Shown here one piece after another: positions 1 to 9,018 of a stretch of 64,000 nucleotides of DNA. Every line of letters begins with the position of its first letter. Positions within the stretch are counted from its first letter, which is position 1. The stretch lies in assembly GCF_002250505.1 (NCBI RefSeq), contig NZ_NJGY01000003.1:816660-880659 (forward strand). Direction: 5' to 3'. A program made the translations under genes and the position numbers. A model generated the notes under the pieces. The model was given only the letters and a program-made list of their open reading frames with translations. It did not search any database and was not told where the DNA came from. The DNA comes from Janthinobacterium sp. PC23-8 (GTDB taxonomy: Bacteria > Pseudomonadota > Gammaproteobacteria > Burkholderiales > Burkholderiaceae_D).

Positions 1-1765
1 GCTCCCGCTGTGCGCGGCCATGGCGCTATGCCAGGCAGCCGCGCCGAGCGCCGATACCATTTACCGCAACGGCTATGTCTACACGGTCGACGCCAAGGAC
101 AGCGTTCACCAGGCGTTGGCCGTGCGTGACGGGCGCATCATCTATGTCGGCAACGACGCCGGCGCCGGCGCCCTGCGCGGCAAATACACCAAGGTGGTCG
201 ATCTGCGCGGGCGCATGCTCATGCCGGGCCTGATCGATGGACACATGCATCCGGTGGCCGGCGGCGCGCAGCTGCTTCACTGTAACCTGAATTACGAAGC
301 GTTGACGGTTGCACAGTTTCAATCACGGATCCAGGCTTGCCTGGATCGCGAGGGCAAGAACGATGCGTCCAGCTTGTTAACAGTAGTCAACTGGTTTCAG
401 CAGAATATGCTACCGGCAGGCACCGAGGTGACCTCCAAGGTGCTCGATGTGCTGAAGACCATGCGCCCGATCATGGTGCAGTCGTCGTTCGGCCACTCGG
501 CCCTGGCCAATAGCCGCGCTTTGGAACTGGCCGCCATCACGCGCGACACGCCCGATCCCACGGCCGGCAAGATCACGCGCGACGCCGCCGGCAACGCGAC
601 CGGCATCCTGGAAGATAGCGCGCAGCAGCTTGTCGGCAAGTTGGTGCCACCGGAAACTGATGAAGACCGCGTGGCGGCGGCGCGGGCCGCCCTGGACGCC
701 ATGCGCAAGCAGGGCATTACCAATTTCCTCGACGCCGTGGCCGGCGAGGAGAGCATCACCGCGTTTGCGACGCTGCAGCGTCAGGGCGAACTGACTGCGC
801 GGGCCCATTTCGCGGTGTTGCTGACGCCCGAGGATGCGAGCGCCGATGCGGTCAAGGCGGTGGCGGCGGTGCGGGCGCTGGCGCTACGTTACGACCAGGG
901 CAAACCGGCGCCGGCGCCGGCGCTGAACGTGGGAGCGGCCAAACTGTTCATGGATGGCGTGATTGCCGCGCCGGCGCTGACCGGCGTCATGCTGCAGCCG
1001 TACAACGTCAACCAAGGTACTGCCGCCCATCCGCACTGGGTGCCCGGCACCAGCAAGGGACCGGGTATTTACTTTCAGCCCGAGGTGTTCAATTCGGTGC
1101 TGCTCGAATTGGCCAAGGCAGGGCTTGATGCGCATGTGCACGTCGACGGCGACGGCGCCGCCCGTGAAGCCTTGAACGGTATCGCCTACCTGCGCTCGAC
1201 GGAAGCGGGCAAGAACGCGCGGCCTGCGCTGGCGCACAATGAGATTGTCGACGCCGCCGACTTCCCGCGCTATGCGGCGCTGGATGTTTCCGTGGTGCAG
1301 TCGTTCCAATGGGAAAAGCCTGCACCGGATACGCTGGGCGGCTTGCAGGGCTATCTGGAGCCGGCCCGTTACGACACCATTGAACCTGCCGCCCCGTTTC
1401 AACAGGCCGGCGTGCGCATCGCATACGGTAGCGACTGGCCGGTCGATCCGCTCGACGAATGGTTCGCGCTCAAGGTCGGCATGACGCGCACCAACGCGCC
1501 CGAGGCCGGGCCGCAGTTCGCCGGACGTCTGGGACGCGACGCCGGACTGAGCGCCGCCACCGTGATACGGGCCATTACCTGGAACGCGGCCTATACGCTG
1601 CGGCAGGAAAAGGAAACGGGTTCGCTGGAGCCGGGCAAGCTGGCCGATCTGATCGTCCTCGATCGCAATTTCTTCAAGATCAAGCCTGAGGATGTGGCCA
1701 AGACCAAAGTATTGCTGACCGTTGTAGGCGGGAAGACGGTATACCGGGATCCGGCCTTCAAGTAA
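1..1765 (+). CDS. YtcJ-type metal-dependent amidohydrolase, 5' end outside window
   Basis: This is an exported amidohydrolase of the YtcJ/TIM-barrel family, hydrolysing an unidentified amide or cyclic substrate. Codons before the first ATG (position 20) stay open to the window edge and encode a signal-peptide-like stretch ending near Ala-Ala-Pro, so the true start probably lies upstream. Counted from the ATG, the metal-binding HxH lies in DGHMHP near residue 75, a second metal region is HVHVDGDGA near 372, and the C-terminal aspartate is in GSDWPVDP near 470. It ends in the family's usual ADLIVLDRN segment. A paralogue of about the same length and layout lies at 57915. A strong hairpin follows the stop. 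The family is clear; the substrate is unknown. Confidence 0.85.
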   Translation, partial: LPLCAAMALCQAAAPSADTIYRNGYVYTVDAKDSVHQALAVRDGRIIYVGNDAGAGALRGKYTKVVDLRGRMLMPGLIDGHMHPVAGGAQLLHCNLNYEALTVAQFQSRIQACLDREGKNDASSLLTVVNWFQQNMLPAGTEVTSKVLDVLKTMRPIMVQSSFGHSALANSRALELAAITRDTPDPTAGKITRDAAGNATGILEDSAQQLVGKLVPPETDEDRVAAARAALDAMRKQGITNFLDAVAGEESITAFATLQRQGELTARAHFAVLLTPEDASADAVKAVAAVRALALRYDQGKPAPAPALNVGAAKLFMDGVIAAPALTGVMLQPYNVNQGTAAHPHWVPGTSKGPGIYFQPEVFNSVLLELAKAGLDAHVHVDGDGAAREALNGIAYLRSTEAGKNARPALAHNEIVDAADFPRYAALDVSVVQSFQWEKPAPDTLGGLQGYLEPARYDTIEPAAPFQQAGVRIAYGSDWPVDPLDEWFALKVGMTRTNAPEAGPQFAGRLGRDAGLSAATVIRAITWNAAYTLRQEKETGSLEPGKLADLIVLDRNFFKIKPEDVAKTKVLLTVVGGKTVYRDPAFK

Positions 1766-1798
1766 GGGCTTCGGGCAAACTTGTTTGCGCGCAACATC

Positions 1799-1842
1799 TG
1801 CCGGAGGGGGCTGTCGACTGCGGTCGACGGCCCCCTCCGGCA
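1799..1842 (+). terminator. Strong hairpin after the amidohydrolase
   Basis: A perfect 13-bp stem (TGCCGGAGGGGGC at 1799-1811 pairing with 1830-1842) encloses a second inverted repeat, GTCGAC...GTCGAC. It starts 34 bases past the stop codon. No clean T-run follows, so it may end transcription only partly or protect the 3' end of the transcript. Confidence 0.6.
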
Positions 1843-1867
1843 TTGATCAATTCGTGAAACGTCATAA

Positions 1868-1953
1868 TATTTGATCACAAAAATATTTATTTACTTGGTT
1901 TTTCTGGAAATCGTTATGATTTATTGAAAAAAATATCAAGATGTGATCAAATA
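1868..1953. promoter_or_regulatory. Paired 12-bp inverted operator sites upstream of the ligase operon
   Basis: TATTTGATCACA (1868-1879) is repeated exactly in inverted orientation as TGTGATCAAATA (1942-1953), 62 bases apart in an AT-rich stretch ahead of the glutamine-synthetase-like gene. Each arm contains the palindrome TGATCA. Two such sites suit a dimeric repressor that loops or covers the promoter. The GntR regulator at 4926 ends the same gene run and is the obvious candidate, but that link is inference. Confidence 0.6.
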
Positions 1954-2037
1954 ATGGTCTGCCAACGGGCTGTTTCACCGCGCGAGAAAGATCGCGAAGT
2001 CCGACGTTTGGAACTGTAAAACTAGCGAGTATGCACA

Positions 2038-3375
2038 ATGACACAGGCCATGCAAGATTTCCTCAAGAGTAATAATATTCACGAAGTTGAATGCGTCATC
2101 GCCGACATGACAGGTATTGCACGGGGCAAGATCTTGCCGCGCGACCTGTTCCTCAGCGCTGGCGAAATGCGCCTCCCGAAAAGCGTCCTGCTCAATACCG
2201 TGAATGGGGAACAGCCGGGCAATGGCCCGTATGTTGGCCCGACCGACCCTGACATGATCTGCGTGCCCGATCCGACCACCGTGCGGATCGTTCCGTGGGC
2301 AGCGGAATCGGTGGCCCTGGTGATACACGATTGCCAGAATTTCGATGGCAGCCCCGTGAATTTGTCGCCGCGCGCCGTGCTGCGGCACGTGCTGCAACTG
2401 TATCAAGCGCGCGGCTGGCAACCGGTGGTGGCGCCCGAGATGGAGTTTTATCTGGTGGCACGCAACAGCAATCCGCACGAGCCCCTGACCCCGCCGTTGG
2501 GCCGCACCGGCAAGCCGGAATCTGGCCGCCAATCGTATTCCATCGATGCGGTCAATGACTTCGACCCATTTTTTCTCGAGCTGTCCTCGTTTTGCAACAC
2601 CCACCAACTGGGCGTTGAAACCTTGATCCACGAAGCCGGCGCCGGCCAGATGGAGATCAATTTTTCCCATGGTAATGCGCTCGAATTGGCGGACCGGGTC
2701 TTCTTGTTCAAGCGCGCAGTGCGCGAGACGGCGCTCAGGCATGGCATCTTCGCTACCTTTATGGCCAAACCCATGGAGCAGGAGCCTGGCAGCGCCATGC
2801 ACATCCATCAAAGCATCCTCGATACCGAAACGGGCGACAACATATTCTCCAATCCCGACGGCAGCGCCAGCACCCTGTTCTTCAACTATCTGGCGGGACT
2901 GGAACACTACGTGCCACAGGCGATGCTGATGTTTGCACCGTATGTGAACTCGTACCGGCGCCTGTCGCGCTTCATGTCGGCCCCGACCAATGTGCGCTGG
3001 GGTTATGACAACCGCAGCTGCGGCATTCGCATTCCCAATTCGAACACGGCCAACCGCCGCATCGAAAACCGCGTGCCGGGCGTGGACGTCAATCCCTACC
3101 TGGCGATGGCGGCCACGCTGGCCTGCGGTTACCTGGGCATGGTCAACGGGCTCACCCCGTCCGAGGCCACCGACGGCAGTGCCGAGCATGTCGACGATGA
3201 ATTGCCACGCAATCTCGAAGACGCGATCATGCGCATGCGTGCCTGCCAGCCCCTGGGGGAAATCCTGGGCGAGTTATTCGTGCGCGCATTCTGCGAAGTG
3301 AAGGAACTCGAATTTGCCACCTACAGCCGCGTCATCAGCTCGTGGGAGCGCGAACATCTGATGCTGCTGGTGTGA
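2038..3375 (+). CDS. Glutamine synthetase family protein (PuuA/gamma-glutamylpolyamine synthetase-like)
   Basis: This 445-residue protein is an ATP-dependent ligase of the glutamine synthetase superfamily. The short N-terminal beta-grasp domain (about residues 15-100) leads into the catalytic domain, with GAGQMEINFSHG near residue 205, the MHIHQS segment near 260, NSYRRL near 307 and NPYLAMAATLACGY near 350. Length and lack of an adenylylation-type C-terminus fit the PuuA/GlnT branch, which couples glutamate to an amine, rather than the nitrogen-assimilation GlnA. The following aminotransferase and GntR regulator support amine or polyamine breakdown. ATG at 2038 gives the full domain. The amine substrate is unknown. 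Confidence 0.85.
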   Translation: MTQAMQDFLKSNNIHEVECVIADMTGIARGKILPRDLFLSAGEMRLPKSVLLNTVNGEQPGNGPYVGPTDPDMICVPDPTTVRIVPWAAESVALVIHDCQNFDGSPVNLSPRAVLRHVLQLYQARGWQPVVAPEMEFYLVARNSNPHEPLTPPLGRTGKPESGRQSYSIDAVNDFDPFFLELSSFCNTHQLGVETLIHEAGAGQMEINFSHGNALELADRVFLFKRAVRETALRHGIFATFMAKPMEQEPGSAMHIHQSILDTETGDNIFSNPDGSASTLFFNYLAGLEHYVPQAMLMFAPYVNSYRRLSRFMSAPTNVRWGYDNRSCGIRIPNSNTANRRIENRVPGVDVNPYLAMAATLACGYLGMVNGLTPSEATDGSAEHVDDELPRNLEDAIMRMRACQPLGEILGELFVRAFCEVKELEFATYSRVISSWEREHLMLLV

Positions 3376-3442
3376 CTAAACGATATCGCCGCCTGCCGCA
3401 GCAACACACGCAAACCATAAACCGATAAGCAGTTGAACGATC

Positions 3443-4843
3443 ATGACAAAAACGATGAACTCTTCACAAACAGGCGCCGAGCCCGTTCGCCACGGTGTCG
3501 ACTGGTCGCGCGCGCTGGCGCTGCACAGCGCCGAGCGCGCGTCATTTAGCCTCAACAATCCGAACTCGGCGGCGCTGGCCCAGCGCGCCGCCCGGCACAT
3601 GCTGTTTGGCGTACCGTTGCATTGGATGACCGACTGGTCCACGCCGTTTCCTCTGAGCGTGGCGCAGGCCAGCGGCGCGCAGGTGGTCGATGTCGACGCC
3701 CATGTCTACGCGGACTTTTGCCTTGGCGACACCGGTGCCATGTTTGGTCATGCGCCCCGGCCGGTGGCCGAGGCGCTGGCCCGTCAGTCCGAACTTGGCT
3801 ACACGGCAATGATGCCGTCGGAGGACGCGGTCTGGGTGGCGGAAGAACTGACACGTCGTTTTGGCCTGCCGGTCTGGCAATTTGCGTTAAGCGCCTCGGA
3901 CGCCAATCGCTTCATGCTGCGCTGGTTGCGGGCAGCGACCGGCCGCTCAAAAATCCTGGTTTTTAATGGCTGCTATCACGGCACCGTGGACGATGTATTC
4001 GTCGACCTCGTGGACGGCCAGGCGCGACAGCGCGACAGCCTGCTGGGGCAGGTGAGCGACTTGACTGCGACCACCGTGGTGGTCGAATTCAACGATCTGG
4101 AGGCGCTCGAGGCGGCCCTGTCGAGCGGCGAGGTGGCCTGCGTGCTGGCCGAGCCGGTGATGACAAATATCGGCATGGTCTTGCCGCAAGACGGATACTG
4201 GGCCGCCGCGCAGGAAATCATCGAGCGCCACGGCAGCTTGCTGGTACTGGACGAAACCCACACCATCAGCTCCGGTCCCGGCGGCTATACCATGCAACAT
4301 GGGCTGCGGCCCGATGCGCTGGTGCTGGGCAAACCGGTTGGCGGCGGCGTGCCTTGCGCGGTCTATGGTTTCAGTCTATCGCTGGCCACGCGCATCGAGC
4401 AGGCCAAGCGCGCAGCGCCGCCCGGGCACTCGGGCGTGGGCACCACACTGACCGCGAACATGCTCAGCATGGCGGCCATGCGGGCCAATCTGGGCCAGGT
4501 GATGACCGATGAGGCCTATGAGCGCATGTTCGCGCTGGCCGAACAGCTCGCCCAGGGTCTCGTCGAAGCGATCGCCCGGCATCGCCTGCCCTGGTGCGTC
4601 ACGCGGGTGGGCGCCCGCACCGAGTTTCAATTCTCCACGGTGGCGCCGATCAACGGCAGCGCCGCCGAACTGATACTCGACAGCCAGTTGGAGCATATCA
4701 TTCACCTGTATCTGCTCAACCGCGGCATGCTCATCACCCCGTTTCACAACATGATGCTGGTGTGCCCGGACACCGAGCCGCACGACATCGTTCGCTTCCT
4801 GCAGATATTCGATGCCTGCCTTGCTCAACTGTGCGGCACCTGA
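3443..4843 (+). CDS. Class III PLP-dependent aminotransferase
   Basis: A 466-residue PLP enzyme of the omega-aminotransferase/glutamate-1-semialdehyde aminomutase fold. Seen directly: NGCYHGTVDD near residue 174, the PLP-contacting DETHT at about 269-273, and the Schiff-base lysine in VLGKPVGGG near 297. It lies 67 bases after the glutamine-synthetase-like gene on the same strand, so the two are probably co-transcribed and act in one amine-degrading route, the ligase capping the amine and the transaminase removing an amino group. The ATG at 3443 has only a weak ribosome site. Family is sure; substrate is not. Confidence 0.85.
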   Translation: MTKTMNSSQTGAEPVRHGVDWSRALALHSAERASFSLNNPNSAALAQRAARHMLFGVPLHWMTDWSTPFPLSVAQASGAQVVDVDAHVYADFCLGDTGAMFGHAPRPVAEALARQSELGYTAMMPSEDAVWVAEELTRRFGLPVWQFALSASDANRFMLRWLRAATGRSKILVFNGCYHGTVDDVFVDLVDGQARQRDSLLGQVSDLTATTVVVEFNDLEALEAALSSGEVACVLAEPVMTNIGMVLPQDGYWAAAQEIIERHGSLLVLDETHTISSGPGGYTMQHGLRPDALVLGKPVGGGVPCAVYGFSLSLATRIEQAKRAAPPGHSGVGTTLTANMLSMAAMRANLGQVMTDEAYERMFALAEQLAQGLVEAIARHRLPWCVTRVGARTEFQFSTVAPINGSAAELILDSQLEHIIHLYLLNRGMLITPFHNMMLVCPDTEPHDIVRFLQIFDACLAQLCGT

Positions 4844-4925
4844 ACGGCGGCACATAGGGTAAAATCAGGCTGCGCGCCCGGTCCATTTGCAGGGTCGTCG
4901 CCATGTCGTTTTGTGGAGCACCGGT

Positions 4926-5573
4926 TTGCAAGAGAAAACAACTACCACCCTGCAGGACAAGACTTACCAGACCCTGCACCAATGGCTGACTGTGGGGCGT
5001 TTCCTTCCAGGCGAACGCTTGAAAATTCGCCAGGTCGCCGATGAATTGGGCGTTGGCGTCACGCCGGTGCGGGCGGCATTGCAGCGACTGGCCGCCGAGG
5101 GGGCCCTGCTCGATATTCCCAACTGCGGCATGATGGTGCCCAAGTTAAACCGCGCCCAGTTCGACGATATCCTGCAAATCCGCCAGTTGCTCGAAGGACA
5201 GGCCGCCGAACAGGGGGCATATCGGATGAGCGATGCCGGCATTGCCACGATGGCAGCGCTGACGCAGGAGATGGCGCGCGCCATCGCCGCATCGGACTGC
5301 AAAGCCTATCTGGAAGCGAACGAGGCGTTTCACGTCACCTTGTATCGCGCCGGCGGATCGCCGCTCCTGATGGAACTCATCGAAACAATCTGGCTCAAGG
5401 TCGGGCCGATTTCGAACCAGTTGTTTGAGGATGGCCGCTTCGCTCTCAAATTGAACGATGCCCATGAGGATGTTCTGGCGGCCCTGAAACAGCGAGACGG
5501 CGCGCGCGTGCGCCGAGCCATTGAGCAAGATATGTTTTATGCCGGGCAGCACCTGAAATCCGCATGCCTGTAG
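4926..5573 (+). CDS. GntR-family regulator with FCD domain
   Basis: A 215-residue regulator when started at the TTG at 4926; an in-frame TTG at 4887 would add 13 residues, and no ATG fits. The N-terminal winged helix reads GRFLPGERLKIRQVADELGV then VTPVRAALQRLAAEGAL, typical of GntR. The rest is the helical FCD ligand domain, with the conserved FHVTLYRAGGSPLLMELI stretch near residue 135. It follows the aminotransferase and probably represses this run in response to a carboxylate or amine. The paired TGATCA sites at 1868-1953 are candidate targets. Confidence 0.85.
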   Translation: MQEKTTTTLQDKTYQTLHQWLTVGRFLPGERLKIRQVADELGVGVTPVRAALQRLAAEGALLDIPNCGMMVPKLNRAQFDDILQIRQLLEGQAAEQGAYRMSDAGIATMAALTQEMARAIAASDCKAYLEANEAFHVTLYRAGGSPLLMELIETIWLKVGPISNQLFEDGRFALKLNDAHEDVLAALKQRDGARVRRAIEQDMFYAGQHLKSACL

Positions 5574-5744
5574 CGTCGGCGTTCGACCCCTGAGCGAGCA
5601 AGTGGCGTCGCTGCATGGTCAAAAAGCCGCAGGCGGCGATACAGAAGGTGGCGTGATGGTGAAGCCGCGCCAGCCGCGCCCCTCAGCGTGCCCGAGTCCG
5701 AATTCTTGCTGCAGTTCTCGATGGTCGCGTGTTCTCTCTGCTCG

Positions 5745-6122
5745 TCAGCTGTCCTCGGGCTTGCCGCCTGCGATCTGCTGTCGATTCACCTCATTCCACC
5801 GGCGTACCTGGAACGCCTGGTATTCGGTCAGTACCGCTGCCACGCGCACATAGCCGGGCGGCAGGCTGTTTGGCGCCTTGCCGCCGGCGAGCAAATCCAG
5901 CGATTCCTGGTCCAGGTCGGTAATTTCCAACAGGGCAGGTAGCGCGACGTCAAGCGCCTTGGCGATCGATTCCATGATCTTGAGCGAGGGGTTGGCCTTG
6001 CCGTTGGTCAGGTCGGACAAGAACGATACCGACATGCCCGCACGGCCGGACAATTCGTTCTTGGAGATGCCCAGTTCGTCGAGCAAGCGCAGGACGTTGG
6101 TGAAGAAGATTTGGTTGTACAT
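5745..6122 (-). CDS. XRE-family helix-turn-helix regulator
   Basis: The 125-residue protein starts at the ATG at 6122 (MYNQIFFTNVLRLLDE); an upstream in-frame start would add 27 unconvincing residues. Residues about 8-62 form a Cro/CI-type HTH with LGISKNELSGRAGMSVSFLS as helices 2-3 and NGKANPSLKIMESIAKALDV after it. The C-terminal half (LPALLEITDLD...YVRVAAVLTEYQAFQVRRWN) is a conserved-looking tail of unknown role. Its neighbours are a porin fragment on one side and the GntR gene on the other, so the target is unclear. Confidence 0.8.
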   Translation of the reverse strand: MYNQIFFTNVLRLLDELGISKNELSGRAGMSVSFLSDLTNGKANPSLKIMESIAKALDVALPALLEITDLDQESLDLLAGGKAPNSLPPGYVRVAAVLTEYQAFQVRRWNEVNRQQIAGGKPEDS

Positions 6123-6385
6123 GATGGCATGTGCCTTACTTGGGTATTGCTTTGTCAAATCAGGGAGTTTAGGCCTCCTTGAGCGACAAAGATACGACGA
6201 CATTTTCTTATCAGCGAGATCAGCCAGAATACATTGGATTCAGCGGCAAGACCAATCAACGATGCACCACCGGGTAACATCGTCACGTGGCGCGGCATGC
6301 GCCGACTCGCCGATATGCAACTTGGGTTTCATCTGGCGTGCGAAAGATATGCATAATCGGAAGAAAGCCGGAGAACGTGGACACG

Positions 6386-6665
6386 GCGCTGGCGCAATCG
6401 TCGGTGACGATGTATGGCCTGGCCGACGCCGGCGTGCAGTCGTCGAGCTTTGGCAACGGCCGCAAGCTCACGCTCAACAGCGGCATCGCCGAGGGCTCGC
6501 GCATCGGCTTTCGCGGCGCCGAGGATTTGGGTGGCGGCTACCGCGCGGTGTTCACGCTGGAGGCGCGCGTCGAAATCGACAACGGCACGCAGGCGACCGC
6601 GCTGCTGTCGAGTGCTTCGAACCAGAACCTCACGCACGATCTCAGCCAGGCCGGCGCGCCGAACG
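6386..6665 (+). pseudogene. Remnant of a Gram-negative porin (N-terminal part only)
   Basis: The frame encodes ALAQSSVTMYGLADAG, which is the end of a signal peptide plus the first strand of a general porin, followed by GSRIGFRGAEDLGGGYRAVF, the next hallmark of the family. Similarity stops after about 90 residues near HDLSQAG and runs into unrelated sequence. No signal-peptide start is in frame upstream, and the remaining roughly 250 residues of the barrel are missing. It is a decayed fragment flanked by two about 200-base gaps. A second porin lies at 25806. Confidence 0.75.
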
Positions 6666-6867
6666 CCGCCAGATGGATGTCACGCGCTGGGCAGCTCTGG
6701 CGCAGCCGTGGCGCATTTCTATCCGCGCTGGTATCGAAGGCCCGCCGGCGGCCCGGAGGGGACATAAGGCATAGGTGTCAAGCCTCGCCCTCTGATAAAC
6801 ACGCTTAACAAATAATCCCGGATTGTCGGCGCAGCCGGGGCCGGCCCGCGCCAACCGGGCAGCGCGC

Positions 6868-7410
6868 TTACAGCATGCGCTGGAAGACGTCATCCTTGTC
6901 CAGCACCAGGTGCTTGAGCCCGGCGATGGCATGCAGCACGATCAGGCCGGCCAGGGTCCAGGCGGCCAGTTCGTGCAATTCGAACCATAGTTCGGCCAGC
7001 GCGTGGTCGGGCGCGAACCAGCGTGGCAGCGCCAGGCCGAAGAAGGCCACGCCACTCTTGCTCAGCAGCGCACCGGCCAGGCCGGCCGCCGGTACCAGCA
7101 GCATGCCCGCGTACAGCAGGCCGTGGCCCAGGCGCGACAGGCTGCTTTGCCACGGCGCCACGGAAGCGGGCAGGCTTGCCGGCCTGTGGCCCAGGCGCCA
7201 GGCGGCGCGTGCGGCGAGCAGCAGCAGAAGCAGCAAGCCCAGCGATTTATGCAGCTGGAAGTACACCTCGCTGCCCGGATCGTCCTCGACCTCCATCATG
7301 TACCAGCCCAGGGCCAGCATGGCGGGGATCAGCACGGCCATCAGCCAGTGCAGCAGGCGGGCCGGGGCCGCATAGCGCCAGCCTTGCGTCGTCAAGTTGT
7401 GGGTGTTCAT
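6868..7410 (-). CDS. Cytochrome b561-type membrane protein
   Basis: A 180-residue four-helix membrane protein of the prokaryotic cytochrome b561 (YceJ-like) family, which carries electrons between the quinone pool and periplasmic acceptors. Haem-ligand histidines are visible in ARLLHWLMA near residue 17, FQLHKSLGLLLL near 50, WFELHELAAW near 140 and IVLHAIAGLKH near 154. The C-terminus DKDDVFQRML is typical of the family. ATG at 7410 is chosen over one 19 codons upstream because the extra residues are not membrane-protein-like. It lies just downstream of the metal-efflux operon on the same strand and could be co-transcribed. Confidence 0.85.
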   Translation of the reverse strand: MNTHNLTTQGWRYAAPARLLHWLMAVLIPAMLALGWYMMEVEDDPGSEVYFQLHKSLGLLLLLLLAARAAWRLGHRPASLPASVAPWQSSLSRLGHGLLYAGMLLVPAAGLAGALLSKSGVAFFGLALPRWFAPDHALAELWFELHELAAWTLAGLIVLHAIAGLKHLVLDKDDVFQRML

Positions 7411-7459
7411 GGTGTTTCCTTTTCTGTCAGTTGGGTGGATGAATCGGGTTGGCGCCGCA

Positions 7460-8695
7460 TCAGTCAATGGACCAGATGACGTGCGCGTCGAGCTGCAGGC
7501 GTGCCTGGGCCGCCAGCGCCTCGATCTGGGCCGTCTGCGCCGCCAGCGCCGCGCCTGTCGCCTGTCGCCTGCCGGCCAGCGCTTCGGCCAGCGTGCATTC
7601 GCCCGCCTGGTAGGCGCGCTGCATCAGTTCGGCCTGGCGGATGGTTTGTTGTTGTATCTCTTGCAATGTAGTCCATATCGCGTGGCTATGCACGCTGTCG
7701 CTGGCGGCACGCCGGGCCGCCAGGGCGACGCGCAGCTGCGTTTGTGCCACCTGTTCGCGCGCCATCGAGGCCTTGATGGCCGCCGCCGACCTGTCGGCCG
7801 CGCGGCCGGCACCCGGCAGGGGAAACGACAGGCTGACGCCAAATACCCGTTCCTGGCCATCGCGCTCGCGCGCCGCGCGCAGTATCAGCGTCGGGTCGGG
7901 CATGGCGTCGCTGGCCAGCCGGCCGGCGCGCATGGCGTACAGGTCCGCTTCCGCCTGGGCCAGCTGCAGTTCGTGGCTATCGTGCCCGATGTGTTCGATG
8001 CGCTCGGTCCAGCTCGATACGCTCTGGCCGCCTGCCTGCGGCAGGGGCAGCGAGTCGGCCTGCGGACGCGGCAGGCCGGGGTAGCTGACGGCCAGCAGCG
8101 TGAGCGTCTGTTCGCTGCGCTGGCGTGCCTGTTGCAGCAGGGCCAGCACGCGCCGCTGTTCCGTGTCGGCCTGCAGCAAGTCGAGTCTGGCGCCGTCGCC
8201 GGCCTGCACGCGGCGCGCGGCAATCGCCTGCAGGCGCTGTGTCACGGCCAGCTGTTCTTCCAGCCGCGCCACGCCGGACAGCTCGCGCAGCGCGTCGAAC
8301 CAGTCGCGCAGCAGGGCGCGCCCCGCCTCGTGCCAGGCGTCGGCATGCAGCGCGTGCGCCACTGCCAGGCCTTGCTCGCCCAGCGCCTGGTCCTGACTGG
8401 CCTTGCCGAACCAGCGCAGGGGCCGCTCCAGCGCCACTTCCTGTTCCAGATAGCGTTCGGCACCGGGCGCGGTGCGCCGGCTGGCTCCCGCGCGCAGCGT
8501 CCATTCATAGGGGCCGGCGGCAAGCTTGTCGCGCTCGGCGCCAGCCAGTTGCGTGTTCAGCATCCCCTGACGCAGTGCCGGCAGGTTGGCCAGCACGCGC
8601 CGCACCTCGGCTTCGGGCGGCAGCGCGGATGGGGCAACGGGCGCCGCCTGCGCTGCCGCCGCGAACGCCAGCAGCACCAGCGCATGCGCCTTCAT
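7460..8695 (-). CDS. TolC-family outer-membrane efflux protein (CzcC-like)
   Basis: A 411-residue outer-membrane factor, the exit duct of the metal-efflux pump encoded just upstream. It starts at ATG 8695 with the signal peptide MKAHALVLLAFAAAAQAAP. The mature part is long amphipathic helices with alanine/glutamine-rich heptads in two repeats, as in OEP proteins; the motif RAYQAGECTLAEALAGRR near residue 365 is typical of the second repeat. Its start overlaps the stop of the DUF3240 gene by 4 bases, showing translational coupling in the order czcB-like, czcA-like, DUF3240, czcC-like. Confidence 0.85.
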   Translation of the reverse strand: MKAHALVLLAFAAAAQAAPVAPSALPPEAEVRRVLANLPALRQGMLNTQLAGAERDKLAAGPYEWTLRAGASRRTAPGAERYLEQEVALERPLRWFGKASQDQALGEQGLAVAHALHADAWHEAGRALLRDWFDALRELSGVARLEEQLAVTQRLQAIAARRVQAGDGARLDLLQADTEQRRVLALLQQARQRSEQTLTLLAVSYPGLPRPQADSLPLPQAGGQSVSSWTERIEHIGHDSHELQLAQAEADLYAMRAGRLASDAMPDPTLILRAARERDGQERVFGVSLSFPLPGAGRAADRSAAAIKASMAREQVAQTQLRVALAARRAASDSVHSHAIWTTLQEIQQQTIRQAELMQRAYQAGECTLAEALAGRRQATGAALAAQTAQIEALAAQARLQLDAHVIWSID

Positions 8696-9018
8696 GCCAG
8701 CCTCCCGTGACACAGTACGGGGTTGATCCAGTAGGCAATGTCGGGCTTGGGCAGCTGTGCCGCCAGTGCCTGCACGAGCAGGCGCAGGTCGGTGTCGATG
8801 CCGGCGATCAGGACCAGCTTGCGCCGTCCACGTCCCCATACCTGCTCCATGCTGGAAATGAACGCTGTGCCCGGTCCCATGCCATGGGCGTCGAGTACGG
8901 AAAAGCCGGCCGCCCAGGCCGGGTGCAGCAGCAGGAAGTCGAGCACGTCTTCTTCAAGGGCGGCAGGGATGGCCAGGGTCAGCATGGCGTCGTAGTGGGC
9001 TTGGTCAGGGTGCTGCAT
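8692..9018 (-). CDS. DUF3240 family small protein of metal-efflux operons
   Basis: A 108-residue protein with no signal peptide and a compact alpha/beta look, including LTLAIPAALEEDVLDFLLLH near the start and LVLIAGIDTDLRLLVQALAAQL near residue 68. I recognise it as DUF3240, often found beside CzcA-type pumps and thought of as a PII-like or ferredoxin-fold accessory. Its 5' end overlaps the pump gene by 14 bases and its 3' end overlaps the TolC-like gene by 4 bases, so all are one transcript. A metal-sensing or modulating role is inference from context. Confidence 0.75.
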   Translation of the reverse strand: MQHPDQAHYDAMLTLAIPAALEEDVLDFLLLHPAWAAGFSVLDAHGMGPGTAFISSMEQVWGRGRRKLVLIAGIDTDLRLLVQALAAQLPKPDIAYWINPVLCHGRLA

